Source of the DNA: Macrolepiota albuminosa
Lineage: Eukaryota > Basidiomycota > Agaricomycetes > Agaricales > Agaricaceae
Direction of reading: 5' to 3'
NCBI GenBank assembly: GCA_027475525.1
Contig: JAMWFC010000080.1
Coordinates: 1-64,000 of the forward strand
DNA: 64,000 nucleotides
The notes below the pieces were generated by a model, which ran no database searches, had not been told where the DNA came from, and was given only the letters and a program-made list of their open reading frames with translations. Shown here in pieces: positions 46,501 through 58,626 of this stretch. How positions within the stretch are numbered: the first letter of the stretch is position 1; every line of letters begins with the position of its first letter. The position numbers and the translations under genes are program-made.

Positions 46501-48134
46501 GTACTGTCATCAACGAACGTGATCCACCACTTGCGATTTGACTGATGGCCTCCGACTTGCATCGGACCGTGTACATCACTGAATACTCTCCTGAGTACTT
46601 CTGGTGCTCTATCGGCAGCGCGTGGGAATGGCGCACGGTGCTGCTTCCCTTGAAGGCACGGTTTGCATATGCATGGTAGCAGCGTATCAGATGATATCTT
46701 TAGATCATGCGTAAGGCCTTCTTTTATCAGTTGTTCCAGCCTGTCCGCTCCAAGGTGGCACATTCTCCGATGCAGGAGAGATCTGTCAATCTTAGTGGAA
46801 GACGTCGGTCCAATGTACGACACATTTGCAGCATGAGTTGGTGATGAGATGAGAGTCTCTCCATCCAAAAATAATGTCAGGGTCTTGTCGACTGTTGCAG
46901 TGAACACCAGTTCATCATTGATGGAGAATAGCACTTTGCGTTCACGGAAGGTCACAACAAAACTGCGGTGTACAGCGAGCGTAGTAATTGACAGCAGATT
47001 GTTGGTTAATTCGGGTACAAATAAAACATCGGAGAAAATAACATCATTGAGAGGTCTCCCATCTCGATCCCTCCCTCGTGGTCTGAACCTGACTGATCCT
47101 TTTCCTGCCGAGTACACTGTCGCGCTGTTGGCAAGGCGTATTGGTACTCTGAAAGCTTTGAAGGAGTCGGGTAAAAACCATTCGCGATGTGGTGTCATAG
47201 AACTCGTGGCGCCCGAGTCTGTGTTCCACATGTTGTCAGAAGGGATGGCAACCGACAAGGAAGATCTACAAACTGCGGCTTCGGCCTTGACAGCAGGACC
47301 GTCGCAACCCTCCTCAACCTTTGGCACGTCCGCTGCTTTGGCAGCAGCATTTCCTCTGCGCCCTCCTCTCTTTTTAGATTTAGAGGTGTTGTCGTCCTTT
47401 TTGACATGCGTGCAAGCATTTTGGAGGACAGGGCAATCAGTAATCTTGTGTTTGCCATCACATAAATAGCACTTGATCACACGGGCTGCAGCCGCAGCAG
47501 CAGTCTCCTTGGCAGCAGCTGTGCGTTGCACTTCTTCTGTCCGAAATGCTTCTTCCACGGCATCATTCATCAAAGAGCTGAGCATCAAGACTGATGAAAT
47601 GAATGGTGCATACTCGTCACGTGGAAGAGCTCGCAACATGGCCATGGAGCACAGCTCGTCATCGAGCATTTCCAGAGTATACCCAGGTCTGACTGTTCCG
47701 TCTGATTTGAAGCCCGATGGTGGTCGGAGAGAACGGATACGTTGCATTGTACCTTTCACTCGCGTGCAGAGCTGAGTCAAAGTCTCGCCGTCACGCAGTC
47801 GTATGTTGAAGAGATCGCTCAGCGAATTGAAACGTGCATTTGGTGCCAACTTTGAGTGAACCTCACGGAGCTTGGTCCACATAAGTGACGGCTTATCTCG
47901 TATATCGTCAACGTGGATCTTGTTACCTTCATCTAACTATTGGTATATTTCACCAGTGGCACGGTCACTTCTCAGAAGGTACGAGTTCCAAGCCGCGATT
48001 GAGGTGGGATTAGTGGGTTCAAGGAGGTGTGGAACTTCTTCGCCTGTTACTATCCTTGCTCCTCCCACCGACATTAGACGGCCAAACATGGCCTTCTCCC
48101 ACTCTGCATATTTGATAATGCCAAGCTTCTCCAT
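43566..48134 (-). CDS. copia Gag-Pol polyprotein with one in-frame stop
   Basis: One frame runs from ATG at 48134 to 43566, broken by a single TAG at 47937-47939. Downstream of it 1438 codons are open. Domain order is copia-type: Gag with zinc knuckle CYLCDGKHKITDCP; aspartic protease WNTDSGATSSM; integrase with HHCC (HRRMCHLGADRL.., CKPCLQGK) and DDE (FVDDSTKWMEV, VHFDKGGEY, TPQQNGVAERMNRT); reverse transcriptase (VDISSAFLHGIID, PIHVDDMTLAS with VDD); and RNase H (SYADADHGGS, ALSSTEAKFVAASE, DNQSAI). Integrase precedes RT, the copia order. Because only one stop mars an otherwise open frame, the insertion is young. The stop could be a transition from CAG, or it could be read through; I favour mutation because it lies inside gag. 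Confidence 0.95.
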
Positions 48135-48317
48135 CGGTGATCACATCGTATGATTGGTGTTGTCCATGATAGGCAGGGAGACCAATTATAGTGTGCGTGT
48201 GAGAAGTTGTGCAATTATTGAGCAAATGGGGAATGGGAATTATGTAGCGCTACTACGTTTGTATGCGGAGCGGTATTCAATTCCAATTCTATCTTCGGTG
48301 TTAGTCTGTAAGGGCCG

Positions 48318-48329
48318 GGGCCCATAACC
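48318..48329 (-). other. copia primer-binding site (half-tRNA iMet type)
   Basis: Directly next to the 5' LTR, the minus strand reads GGTTATGGGCCC. This is complementary to the anticodon arm GGGCCCAUAACC of eukaryotic initiator tRNA-Met. Drosophila copia and yeast Ty5 prime from the internal half of the initiator tRNA in this way, rather than from its 3' end. Confidence 0.75.
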
Positions 48330-48539
48330 TGTGGCAGCAAGTTACACGCAGCGGCTACAGACAGACACCAAATGTACTAGTGTCGTTGAACTTCAGAATA
48401 ATTATCATTGTGTAATGTAAGGATACATACCTAGTGTCGTTGAACTTCAGAATAAAGAAGACAACAACACTAGGGGTGAAATTTTATAGTAAAGTCACGT
48501 GCGCTGGGGTGGTCCTCATCATACTGTAAGTACTCAACA
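48330..48539 (-). repeat. copia 5' LTR (210 bp)
   Basis: Same ends as the other LTR. It has an extra 54 bp in which the segment CTAGTGTCGTTGAACTTC is duplicated around a short AT-rich spacer (about 48400-48453). Confidence 0.92.
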
Positions 48540-48544
48540 CACTA

Positions 48545-50693
48545 TATATAGATAGCTTATATAAGCTAGAGTTTCTCTTTCTGACTTTTAAAATCCAGAG
48601 TTTTCCTGCCTTGTTTATTTAGGCAATTTTTGAGTTTTTTAAAGTTTTATTGTCTCGTACAGTTGTTTTTAATGCTTCTGAAGCTCTGAAAGTGTTAATT
48701 CTAGTATAAAAAATCTTTAAACTTGTTCTCTTTAGATTTTTCTCTGGCTAGATGAGTAATTATTATAATATTGTCAGTATTAAGATTAACAATACTAGGA
48801 ACCAGCACCTCTTATGTAAGCAGATAACATTTTTAATGTTGCCCTCAATATTGTTGAGAACAATCAAGTTTAAATATTTTGAAGTCATAAAATATAGTAT
48901 AAGAATACTAGTTTACAAGTTCCACATACAGTTTTATTTCAATGTTAAGAACTCATGATGCTATTGATTGAAACCTTTTCAAAAAATAAATGTTCATAAA
49001 ATTGTCTATAATGTTCATATCTCTCAAAAGGAACATAAATAATTTTTTTGATGCAAAGTTTTTGCCAGGCATGTGATATTATGGAAATACCACACATGAC
49101 TATTCTAGTGACACAGTAACATGAAAAAAAAACATACATTTAGCACTTAGAAAAATAGGAAGAGCTTTCAAAGCTACTTTAGCATGGAGAAAAAATACTC
49201 AGCTTCTCAACTAAGCTCAGAAATCTCATGTAAACAACATCTTGGACTCTGAAAAAGGATATTATACTCACAGCACAAAGCCTCAGATTTTAAACTAAGG
49301 CAATTTACAAATATATTCAAATTATCTAATGTTTTTTCATCATTTCAATCCCTAAGATTTTTCTTACTAGAAAACTTTAAGACAACTTGAATATATCTAA
49401 TATAAATCTACAATGAAATTTTTAGGTGACCTGAAAAATTTTAAAACAATGCATGTGCATGATCATGTATATATGTAGTGCTCAACATGCTTCTCTAGAT
49501 TCATTCTAGCTTAAAACTACAAACTTAGTAGTAATAGCCCATAATCAACTTGCTTATATTCAAACTAACTGCTTGCTTTCTGGTCTATTTATTCTGTTTT
49601 CAGATGCTATTTCAGGCCACACATTTAGCTTTACATATTCCTTGTTATTATGCATGGGTGCTTAAAACAATCAGAAGGCTTCATATATTAGTCATAGCAG
49701 CAAGTAACATGGCACAAAAGGAAAAATGCTCAAGAATACAATACAATGCTGAACATTATCCCTTGGCTGAGGGCAGTGTAATTGGAGCTACAAGGAACAG
49801 TCCACTGTTGCAACTATTGTGTGTTGTGTCTCTAGGAACACAAGGACAGAAAGTAGGATATGTAGTGGACTATGTGCTGGTCCTAGCACTCAGAATGTGC
49901 AACCTCAATCAAGAATCTTGCTTTCTGCATCTCTGTTCCATGGCAAAGCACTTCTAATATACTTTGGATCTCCCTCTGCCAGCTTCATGACTGAGTCATA
50001 GCCTCCAGAGGTTGCCCTTACAGACCTGGAGGAAGGCAACTAAGATTCTAGTAGGTATCAAACAAGTGACTGAGTCCCACCCTTAGTGCATAAAAGCATT
50101 TTCTGCAGAGTGGCTTCAAACTTGACCAGCTAATCAGACAATTATGTTGTATTCTCTCAATGTATTTCAGGATGTAGAAGTCATATAGGCTGTCTACACT
50201 TCTACTATGATAACCACTAAAAAGAGAATATATTCACTTAGATATTTAGTATTTTCACCTGTCTGATCAGGCAATGATGCAAAGCTATTATCTGCTAAAT
50301 TATAGCTGAATACCTAAGCTAGAATCTATGGCTAGAAATAACAATGTTGATCTTGAACATTTGATTCAAGTTAAAATAAGGCTTTGCTCATGAATCAAGT
50401 CTGATAGATCTGGTTGTCATAGCAGAAATGCTATGATAGCTTATTTACAAATCATGATAATAACATGGACAGAGATGAATTCTTTGCAAATGATTTGAAT
50501 GGAAACAAGGTACTATAAGCAGGAGAGAAGCCTTGTTGCCATAATCCACTGAGGTTAAGCCCTTGTTCCAAAGATTTCTTCAATTACTTTCTTTTTTTGT
50601 CTTACCATGAGCTTACTTTCTTCAAGGTCAGTTCAATTGAACTTAGATTCTGGTGAGCACATGCCAACAGACTTGACCAGTCAGGAGACATGT
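48545..50693. other. AT-rich, CpG-depleted repeat remnants
   Basis: About 2.1 kb with very few CG dinucleotides and no intact gene. The longest open stretch (49550-49957) has no recognisable domain. It forms the right flank of the transposon island up to the duplicated bestrophin block. Confidence 0.55.
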
Positions 50694-53600
50694 TTCAGAT
50701 TGCGAATTCTCCAACTTTGACATGAATAACAACATCAGATGATCAAGGTCCTTGCTTCCATGCCGGTGTGTGTGTTTATATGTGTGTATCAGCCCTGTCA
50801 CCAAGGGAAATAACGCCGAGTTTGGCGACCTCCCGAATGCCGGACAATTGAGTTTAAAACCCTTTAACAGTATGAAAGCATACCTTTTAAAGCGCGAAGA
50901 TAGCATTCTGTCGGTCAAGAGAGAAAAAACAGAAACACAACCGATCTGTAGCAGATATCCATTTTTATGCGCTACACGTGTCTCTTTGCTTGGCATGCGG
51001 CTTCTCCCTGATTCTCTGTGGAACACCAACAAAAATTATACTTTTATGGGGTTCGTTGCTACCCCGATGGGTGATCGGTCCTCAAGGCCTCACCATTTAA
51101 CCGAGTCCTTCGAAGTCTTTGTCCTCACTCAGCACTCACCCTTGTTCCTTGCTCTCCACCTTGTGCTACAGCAGACGTATCTCTATTACATTCAAAGACC
51201 ATCGTCTATCCTCTAATACAGAGCAGTGATGGTCTCACACAATCCTCTTTTCCATGGGAAATGGACGGCCAAGCGCTTCCAGGCGACTGTGATCAACGAT
51301 ATCTGGCCTGAGGTCTTGTTCTTCACCCTAATCTCCACCAGTATGCGTCCATCCAGAATTCGAGTAACAAATTGATTACTGATACTTCGGCTGCAGTGGT
51401 TAGCGCTGTGTCAAAATTGACGCCGCATAAATTGGTTATTTCGAACACTCTTCTGACTGTATTGGGTACCGTACTTGGTCTCGTTATATCGTTTAGGACG
51501 TCATCAGCATACGAACGGTGTGTAGGCTATCTTATTGGGATTTCTATCATGACTTCATTCAACGTCAACAGGTATCAAGAGGGCAGAAAGCTATGGACAA
51601 ACATTGCAGTCGCCTCGAAGAACCTTACCACACTGGTAAGGCTCATCATCATTTACTGGTCGAAGTCGATTTTACAGGTGCTGTGTCTTTAACAGTTTTG
51701 GATCCAAGTCCCGGCCAAACGAGATATCCCGGGTGTGTCTGAAGAACAGATAAAGTTGAGGGTAATCATGGAGAAGAAGACCATGATCAACTTGGTAAGC
51801 GCTTCCTGACCTGCTAACCTCGAGTTACTCATCTTCTCTTCTGAAAAGATACAAGCTTTCTCGGTTGCTGTAAAGGTATGCAATCACACGAGCTTTCGCG
51901 AAATTGTTTGTGGACTTCTTCCCCAATAGCACTTCCTCCGAGGCGAACCTGGAGTATACTACCAGGATCTCTACCCTCTAATTTGCTTCCTTCCACGTTA
52001 CGCCAATGGAGGTGCTCCTTCGCCGCATGACAAACTACCCTTGTGGAGTTCATCTGATGATTATGAAGAGGTCCACAAGAATAGGAACAGTAATCCCCGT
52101 TCCGCTACTGACACCCCGAATCGTCACCACCCGCAGCGCACCGAATCTCTTCCTACTCATTCTCAGAATGGCTCTTTAATAGAGGACAACAAGTCAGAGA
52201 CCTCGTGGTTTCGTTCCTTCAAGAGGAATAGTAACGGTCATAAGCGTTCGGTTCGCAATTCTTTTGATCCTGAGAAGGTCCTGCCGGAAGTCGACAGTCA
52301 TCACCCTCTAAAGCCTTCACGCAACCCGCCTTCGACGTCACTTTATGACTATATCCCCCTTCTAAGATTCTTTGCGTGGTTCGGCAGGGTGTTGACGAAT
52401 AAAAAGCTGACAGAGCAAGAAATGGAGGAGAGGTTGAAGAAAAAGAAGCTTGACCAGGTCGAGAGCAACGTCCCTTTGGAAATTTGCCTGGTTCTGTCAG
52501 GGTTAGTGTCCTTACTTCGTCGTCCGTCGTGAAGCTGATCGTTTTCACGCACAACAGTTATGCTGCGTGTAAGTCAACACCCTATAGTTTTGATCGAGTC
52601 TTCACCTCATTGGTTGGTCGCAGCCCTCATGCAGGCAGGACTCTTGCAGCCAGCTATTTCTACTGGAATAACTAACAGTATCTCCTCATTGCAAGATACG
52701 CTATCCAACCTTGAACGCATTAGAAATACCCCTTTGCCATTTGCCTACCAGGCTCATTTGAGGATGTCTCTGTGGTACGTTCACCGACAACCCGATACCA
52801 AATCATCGGACCATCTGATATCTTTGCCTTAGGTTGTACCTTTTGTTCCTTCCCGTACGCATCATGTTCTCTTGTGTCAAACTCCGCAACTTATGTACTT
52901 TACAGTTCCAAATTTTCAGTTTCTTCGGATGGTGGACGATTCCGGGCACAGCTTTCACGTCCTTCCTCCTTCTGGGTTTCCTTGAAATCGGACAGGAAAT
53001 GTGCGTAAAACCTCCTCCAGTAAAGTCTACTCTGTCTGATATGAAATATGTATAGCGAAAATCCATTCAACTATGACTTGAATGATCTTGACTTAGACCA
53101 CTTCTGTCTTGCACTCCAACGCGATCTGCACGAAATCACTGCTGTATGTTTCCTCTACGTTTCTACAAGCAGTCTATCTAATTGACACATCCTTTACAGT
53201 ATACTATTCCTGACATACCTTCTTTCGTCTTCAGTACATGGTGGGTGACATATTCCTATAATCAATACCTCGTCTTGACTGGTACGTTCACGCATTAGGA
53301 ATCATCCCTTTGCACCGACAGACAGGCGCAACGCAGCTGAGATAATCACGCATGAGAGTTACACCGTTCCTCATGATAAGGATGCGCCCGAGCCTGGAAT
53401 GGAGAGTATCCGGCGCACGCTTGTCAAGAACTGGCGGGAGGTCGACTCCACTACGCGTCGCACATGAAATTTGCCGTCCTTCCAAGTCCGTAATGGGTCG
53501 AGTCTTCTGTCTTTGATTGGGTTTTTTGATAAGAGGTGGACTCTTATTCTTTTTGGGCGTACGGGTGGTGCTCCATGCAAGGGTGTCTAGAAGTAATCGG

Positions 53601-53749
53601 CGGTCGCTTTGTTATGAACGTGACGGTATGCATGGATTTAGAAAATTATGCGGTCTGAAACTCGTCCGCACAACTCTTGACTCGTATTCAATAGGGCTGC
53701 TGGAACGGCTATTAATCAATAGACTTTAGAGGCACATTCAAGTTGTTAG
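50694..53749 (+). repeat. Segmental duplication, copy 2 (bestrophin block)
   Basis: Direct-orientation partner of 29783-32583. It includes promoter, gene and 3' flank. About 220 bp after the stop codon are unique to this copy before homology resumes (GCTGCTGGAACG..). Confidence 0.9.
51230..53467 (+). CDS. Bestrophin-family (UPF0187) anion channel, copy 2
   Basis: Paralogue of the gene at 30300-32525 with the same 13-exon layout, including the 11-nt exon (TTATGCTGCGT at about 52557-52567), and intact splice sites. The family motifs are conserved: FRTSSAYERYQEGRKLW, FWIQVPAKRD, SLQDTLSNLERIRNTPLP, FLEIGQE and NPFNYDLNDLDLDHFC. It differs by scattered substitutions. It has a few extra residues in the hydrophilic insert (NGHKRSVRNSFDP versus KCSARNSFDP), SLMQAGLLQPAISTGITNSI in place of copy 1's sequence, and ends TTRRT. 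Both copies therefore look functional. Role: membrane anion channel. Confidence 0.9.
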
Positions 53750-54299
53750 ATTCTTAATAAATGTCTTGTTTGATTTTAAACACGATATAGCTTGCTTATC
53801 GTTACGCCAACCTCAGAAGTGTCATCCTAAGCTTTTTATTCAGGATTTGGATCATTGTGACTCGAGAACATAGAGCACTGAAATGGACATCCTCCGATCA
53901 TTCGTGCTGCCTTCTGGACATGGTGTAGCAAACTCCGCTCGACAATTTGAGTGGTAATAGGCGGCCATTTTCAAACTCGTTCTTAACAGTCCAGCGCAAG
54001 CTTGATGCAAAGTCGGTCAATCCTCCGCCTCCTGCCATACTTCATCGCATCTCACTTCAGAATAACGAAAACACCGTTCTATCAGGACAGGGTGGAAATT
54101 AGGATTCTCCCTCATTCTAGTTCGAACATGACATTTGGGAACGTGTAGTACGATTAACGACATCAGTCACGAGATGAAGTATCTCGAGACCTTGAATGCT
54201 TCCTTTGTCGTGGAGAAAAAGCACAGAAAGTATGGTGGCCTGAACTTCAGTCCAAGTCCCCAATAGACAAACCTCGCGTCCATCGGAAGAGTATAGCCC
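53750..54299. other. Intergenic between convergent genes
   Basis: No gene or repeat supported. It separates the 3' ends of bestrophin copy 2 and the minus-strand kinase. Confidence 0.6.
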
Positions 54300-55950
54300 T
54301 CAAAACTCTATGAGTAACGATCTGATGTGAGGAAGGGCAGTTGTAAGAGTAGAATCAGCCTGCCCGTTGGTCGAGTCGAAGCCAGGCCTTCGACTGTGCG
54401 TCCATTCCTCTGGCCGTTGCCGCTCTGATTCGAGATGCGGCAGGTGCTGCAATATATGAGCAACGGTTGGTCGATTTTCGGGGAGACGATCCCAACAACT
54501 CTCCATCAATGACCACATGTTATCGGTCAGACCACGCTCCTGATACTCGTTCCCCGATGGCTTTTCGGGGTGCTGGCCCTGCATGATCCTTGTGATGAGC
54601 GCAACTTGCTTCTTTACCTGTTTGAAAGGACGCTCTCCAGTAAACATCTGCCCATAAAGATGTGAGTAGATGTGCTATTTGAGATTACGTTGCTACCTCG
54701 TAGCAGACCATTCCGAATGCATACACATCACTCGCTTTTGTCCTTCTGCTAAACTCGTTGTCGGGATCAACGAGTTCTGGGGCTTCGAATCCTGGCGTTC
54801 CACCCTCGGCATGATTAGATGAGAAGGCCTGGCCTCTAAAGCCACTGAGATCTGTAACATACGACAGACCAAAGTCCGCCAGGCACGCTCGTTCCGAGTC
54901 TGTAACGAGAATATTTAGACTCTTCAGGTCCCCATGCACAACCCCATTCTCATGAAGGTACTCCAGACCCAATGCAACATCTTGTATCTGGACAAATGGG
55001 TTCGAATCAACCATGTAGTCACCGGGGAAGAGCGGAAGTACAGTACAAGTGGAGTTCTAACCAACTGTGGTCTTGTTTTTAGATACTCGGTGACATTTCC
55101 GTTTGTCATCCAAGGAGAGATCAAGCACAGCCTTTTTCTTGGATCTTCCAGACGATGAATTCCATAGAAAGGAAGGATGTTGGGATGCGATAGTTGACCC
55201 CATACAACAGCTTCACGAGAAAATGACTGGGATAGCAAAAAGTCAGATTTAAAACGATTTAACCAATCAAATTGTGTACCTACCTTGTGGAGGAGAGCTT
55301 GATTCGAAGTTTGGAATATCCTAATCACTTTGGCACACACAACCCTCCCGTTTTGATTGGCCTTGTAGACATCGCCAAAGCCTCCATTTGACAATGGGTC
55401 TTGGAAATTTACATTTACGTCTTCAAGGGAGAAGCATCGGGGGTAAAGTGCTGACTTCCGGCAAAGGCGAACAAGAGCCACGTAGAGTACTCCTCGAAAG
55501 CGTTGATCAAGTGGAGCATGGTCCAGTAACTGGATAAGGGGTCATATTTGATTGCTAACCAAAGATTAAGCCCTTCTCTCGTACCTTTTGAAGAAGATCG
55601 AGCAAGTCCTGAGCCGCCGAGTCGCGATAGCATAAGAACTTTGCATACTTGTGAGGGTCACCGAAGATGTCGACCAAGTAGTTGCAGATATCAGAGACTT
55701 GATTTCCTATCTCCATACTGGCCATGTGCTCGACGGGCGATGAACAGTCAGAAGCAGAGGTTACTACAAAACTGTCCCAAACCATAGACTGATCTGGAGA
55801 ATCAAGTTCAGCCCGAGGAAAGGATTTCGTTCTGGCAAGAAGAAAATCAGTCGGGAAATCTTCCATGTCGTGCGAAGCATCGTTCTCGTCGTTAGGCTCG
55901 ACAAGAACTATCTTGACTTCTGAAAGTGGAGACATCGATGTCGTATCCAT
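54300..55950 (-). CDS. Protein kinase, TKL-like Agaricomycete family, 471 aa, five exons
   Basis: Exons on the minus strand: 55950-55585, 55529-55284, 55226-55062, 54987-54697, 54647-54300. Introns are 49-74 nt, all GT..AG at phase 0, giving 472 codons. After a disordered acidic N-terminus, a helical linker ([11 protein letters not shown].., LLDLLQK) leads to the kinase domain: Gly-loop [12 protein letters not shown], lysine in [28 protein letters not shown], catalytic loop [44 protein letters not shown] and NRPTVAHIL. The HRD arginine is Gly here too. Linker and intron positions match the fusion kinase at 19783-22978, so the two are relatives; this one lacks the coiled coil. The start is the ATG in MDTTSMSPL; upstream frame sequence to 56176 may be a 5' exon. 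Confidence 0.88.
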
Positions 55951-56828
55951 TACTGCGGTGGAGGTGAGAGAAAGAAGGCTCAGGCGCCTGTTCTTTAACA
56001 AGTCTGATCATCAGTTTGTCATAATCTGACGCCTCGGTGAGCTGTGAGGTTGAATTTAGGCCAGGCATAAAAACCGACTTCAAGTTCGAATGCCTTGATC
56101 GACTGAGACTACGTCTGTTGTTAACTAATAGTAAAGATCTATCAGAGTCGACAGCACGGCGTTGAGTCATCGACAAAAAGTAAGAACGAGCAAATCACAT
56201 GCCACCACACATGACTGGTGGAGAGCGCAACCTGTTTGAATGCACACTTTGTGCTTGACATGCCAAGATCCAATATTGAACAATCAAACTAGGATACGGA
56301 GATTCATTCCCTGGTTGAAAAGAGGCGAAGCGTTCCTCTCCACAAGAAGTTCGATCATATTTAAGGCATTACATAATCCTGCCAGTGACTACATCAAGTC
56401 GAATTTTTTTTCTCTCAGAGGTCATGGTGCTCTCCAGAAGGTGCCGAGAGGTGTGCGTCGCCATTTTCAGGGATGTCCAGTTCATTCGGCCGTGGATAAC
56501 ATTTTCATCAATTCAGTTACTTTGTGATCATGACATGCGATCAGAACGAAATTTTATATAGAACAAATCTCCCCAAGGTGTGACGTCGCTGGAGACTTTT
56601 TATGGGAGAATAACCATTGGGAAATTGGATGGTTGTGTAGCTAGTTGTAGATCTCTCAGAGGCCTGGACTGAGCTCATGGAAGTGAGACCAAGTCTTGTA
56701 GAAACCATGGACGGCGGAATTGAACTGACAGCCGGAGCTCGGTTCAATGATTTGCCGATGCGTGGGTGACCGACCGGCTTACAAGTCGTCGGACTTCGGG
56801 TCGCTGTTCTTGTCTCCAATCCTCTACA
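55951..56828. other. Divergent intergenic region
   Basis: Shared upstream region of the minus-strand kinase and plus-strand PEX13. A minus-strand open stretch (56176-~56000, MTQRRAVDSDRSLLL..) could be a kinase 5' exon. I could not find an in-phase splice joining it. Confidence 0.4.
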
Positions 56829-57992
56829 ATGGTCTCCCCACCAAAGCCCTGGGAAAGAAATGGTGCTGCCTCTACTGTTGCAGATACACCTGCTGCTCAG
56901 CCAATAGCTTCGTCGTCGACGGCACCAGCCACCTCACAGATACCCACAGTGCCAGAGCGGCCAGCAACGCTGGCACAGCCATCATCTACGATTTCTCCCT
57001 ATTCATCTTATGGTGCCTCGCCTTATTCAAGGCTTGGCACAAGCTATGGTGGCTATGGTGGAATGGGGTCTTACGGATCCACGTATGGTGGGTATGGTGG
57101 AATGGGATCATACGGAGGGATGTATGGTGGTGGAATGGGAAATTACGGCATGGGGTATGGCGGATACGGTGGGATGGGAATGGGTGGTATGTACGGAGGA
57201 TACGGCATGGGAGGCATGATGGGCCCTAATGGTATGCCGATGGATCCCAACAATCCAAGTCTTACCCAGACTCTCGAGTCCACGACACAAAATACCTTTG
57301 CCCTGCTTCACTCTGTCGTCCAAACTTTTACGGGTATCGCACAAATGCTCGAATCGACGTTCATGGCGACGCACTCGTCTTTTTTCGCCATGGTGGGTGT
57401 CGCGGATCAATTCAGCCAGCTCCGAAATGCTTTAGGGAGCGTGCTAGGCATCTTTGGGCTCCTACGATGGATGCGAGAGCTTCTCACAGGTCGCCCAGCC
57501 TCATCATCACTGAACAACGAATTCCGGGACTTTGTTAACGGCCGTCCTGTACAGGGTCCACGGGGCCCGCCACCGCCCAAAGCATCCAAGAAACCATTGA
57601 TAATGTTCCTCCTCGCCATCTTTGGTATCCCTTTTGCGATGTCCAAAGTCATTCGCATGCTGCAAGAGCGTGCACGGGCGCAAGCCGCGGCGAACGGCGG
57701 TCTTCTTCCAGGACAGCTTCCCCCGCTTGATCCGTCGACACTTTCATTCGCACGGACGTTGTACCCGTTCACTGCGACGAACCAGAACGAGCTTGGCCTC
57801 AAGGAGAACGAGATTGTTGCGGTCATGGGCAAGTTGGACCCGCGGACGGGCGCGGAGGTCGATCCGCGTATGGATGTTGAGGGAGATTGGTGGAAGGGCC
57901 GCACGAGGGATGGCAGGGAGGGCTGGTTCCCGAGAAAGTTTGTCGAGGTGCTTGAACGGAGAAAGCCCGAGGAGGCTAAGAAGGTCGATTGA
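56829..57992 (+). CDS. PEX13: Peroxin 13, peroxisomal docking protein, 387 aa
   Basis: Single-exon gene starting MVSPPKPWERNG. Pex13 is a peroxisomal membrane protein of the docking complex (with Pex14 and Pex17) for the Pex5 and Pex7 cargo receptors. Visible features: the conserved N-terminal PPKPWE motif; a Gly/Tyr/Met-rich repeat region (residues ~62-137, GGYGGMGSYG-type), typical of Pex13 and likely phase-separating; hydrophobic segments around 190-220 and 258-274 (KKPLIMFLLAIFGIPFAM); and a C-terminal SH3 domain (~305-372) with the ALYPF-like RTLYPF, GDWWKGR and GWFPRKFVEVL. Length and layout match fungal Pex13. The frame is intact. Confidence 0.96.
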   Translation: MVSPPKPWERNGAASTVADTPAAQPIASSSTAPATSQIPTVPERPATLAQPSSTISPYSSYGASPYSRLGTSYGGYGGMGSYGSTYGGYGGMGSYGGMYGGGMGNYGMGYGGYGGMGMGGMYGGYGMGGMMGPNGMPMDPNNPSLTQTLESTTQNTFALLHSVVQTFTGIAQMLESTFMATHSSFFAMVGVADQFSQLRNALGSVLGIFGLLRWMRELLTGRPASSSLNNEFRDFVNGRPVQGPRGPPPPKASKKPLIMFLLAIFGIPFAMSKVIRMLQERARAQAAANGGLLPGQLPPLDPSTLSFARTLYPFTATNQNELGLKENEIVAVMGKLDPRTGAEVDPRMDVEGDWWKGRTRDGREGWFPRKFVEVLERRKPEEAKKVD

Positions 57993-58626
57993 GCTAGCAG
58001 CATCTATTCCCCTTTGATCCACGTTCCTTTTTTTCGCTCTTGCTATACATACGCTATTGACTGGGTTTTGTTTCAATATTTGTGCTACATACGTATTTTT
58101 GTTTCCTCACGGGATACATGAAATATATCTACCTTGTATCACCACCATTATGACTTTGTCGCTGGCTTCCAACGACATTACAATCAAGACAGCCAAAAGT
58201 TTTGAGTTCATTGGAGTCTGAGATCCGCATCAATCGTTGTCATGATCTGAAAAAAACAGACTATCAAGGGGGTTTTCGCCTCAAACACCCCAACTCCCAA
58301 AAGGATGGTCAAAGCGAAGAAGCTGTGATTCACGAGACATGGATGCCTCTCTTCTCGTCACAATAACTCGAACTGAAAAACGAATACGCACAGTTGCAGC
58401 GCAGCCTTGACAAGTCGCGCGAATGAACAGCACGTAGATATACATACATAGACATGTACAACCTCGTTCCTGAGCAAAAAAAAACCCTCTCTACATGCAC
58501 AATAATTAACGACATAGATACACGGACTCATACAACTCCACTCTCATTCCTCGCATGCACACACAATGCCCCCCCTCCTTGGTATACCTCCAAAAAATCT
58601 CCAAACAAGAAAGAAACCCCAAGCTC
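57993..58626. other. Intergenic / 3' flank
   Basis: 3' region between convergent PEX13 and the minus-strand low-complexity gene. No further feature is seen. Confidence 0.6.

Larger units (their letters stand above)
43383..48539 (-). mobile_element. Ty1/copia LTR retrotransposon, 5.16 kb, near-complete
   Basis: Two LTRs (43383-43538 and 48330-48539), both TG..CA, flanked by the 5-bp target duplication CACTA at 43378-43382 and 48540-48544. The polyprotein is on the minus strand in copia order, with a primer-binding site next to the 5' LTR and a purine tract next to the 3' LTR. The LTRs differ by a few bases plus a 54-bp internal duplication in the 5' LTR. It is inserted into AT-rich repeat DNA. 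Confidence 0.95.
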
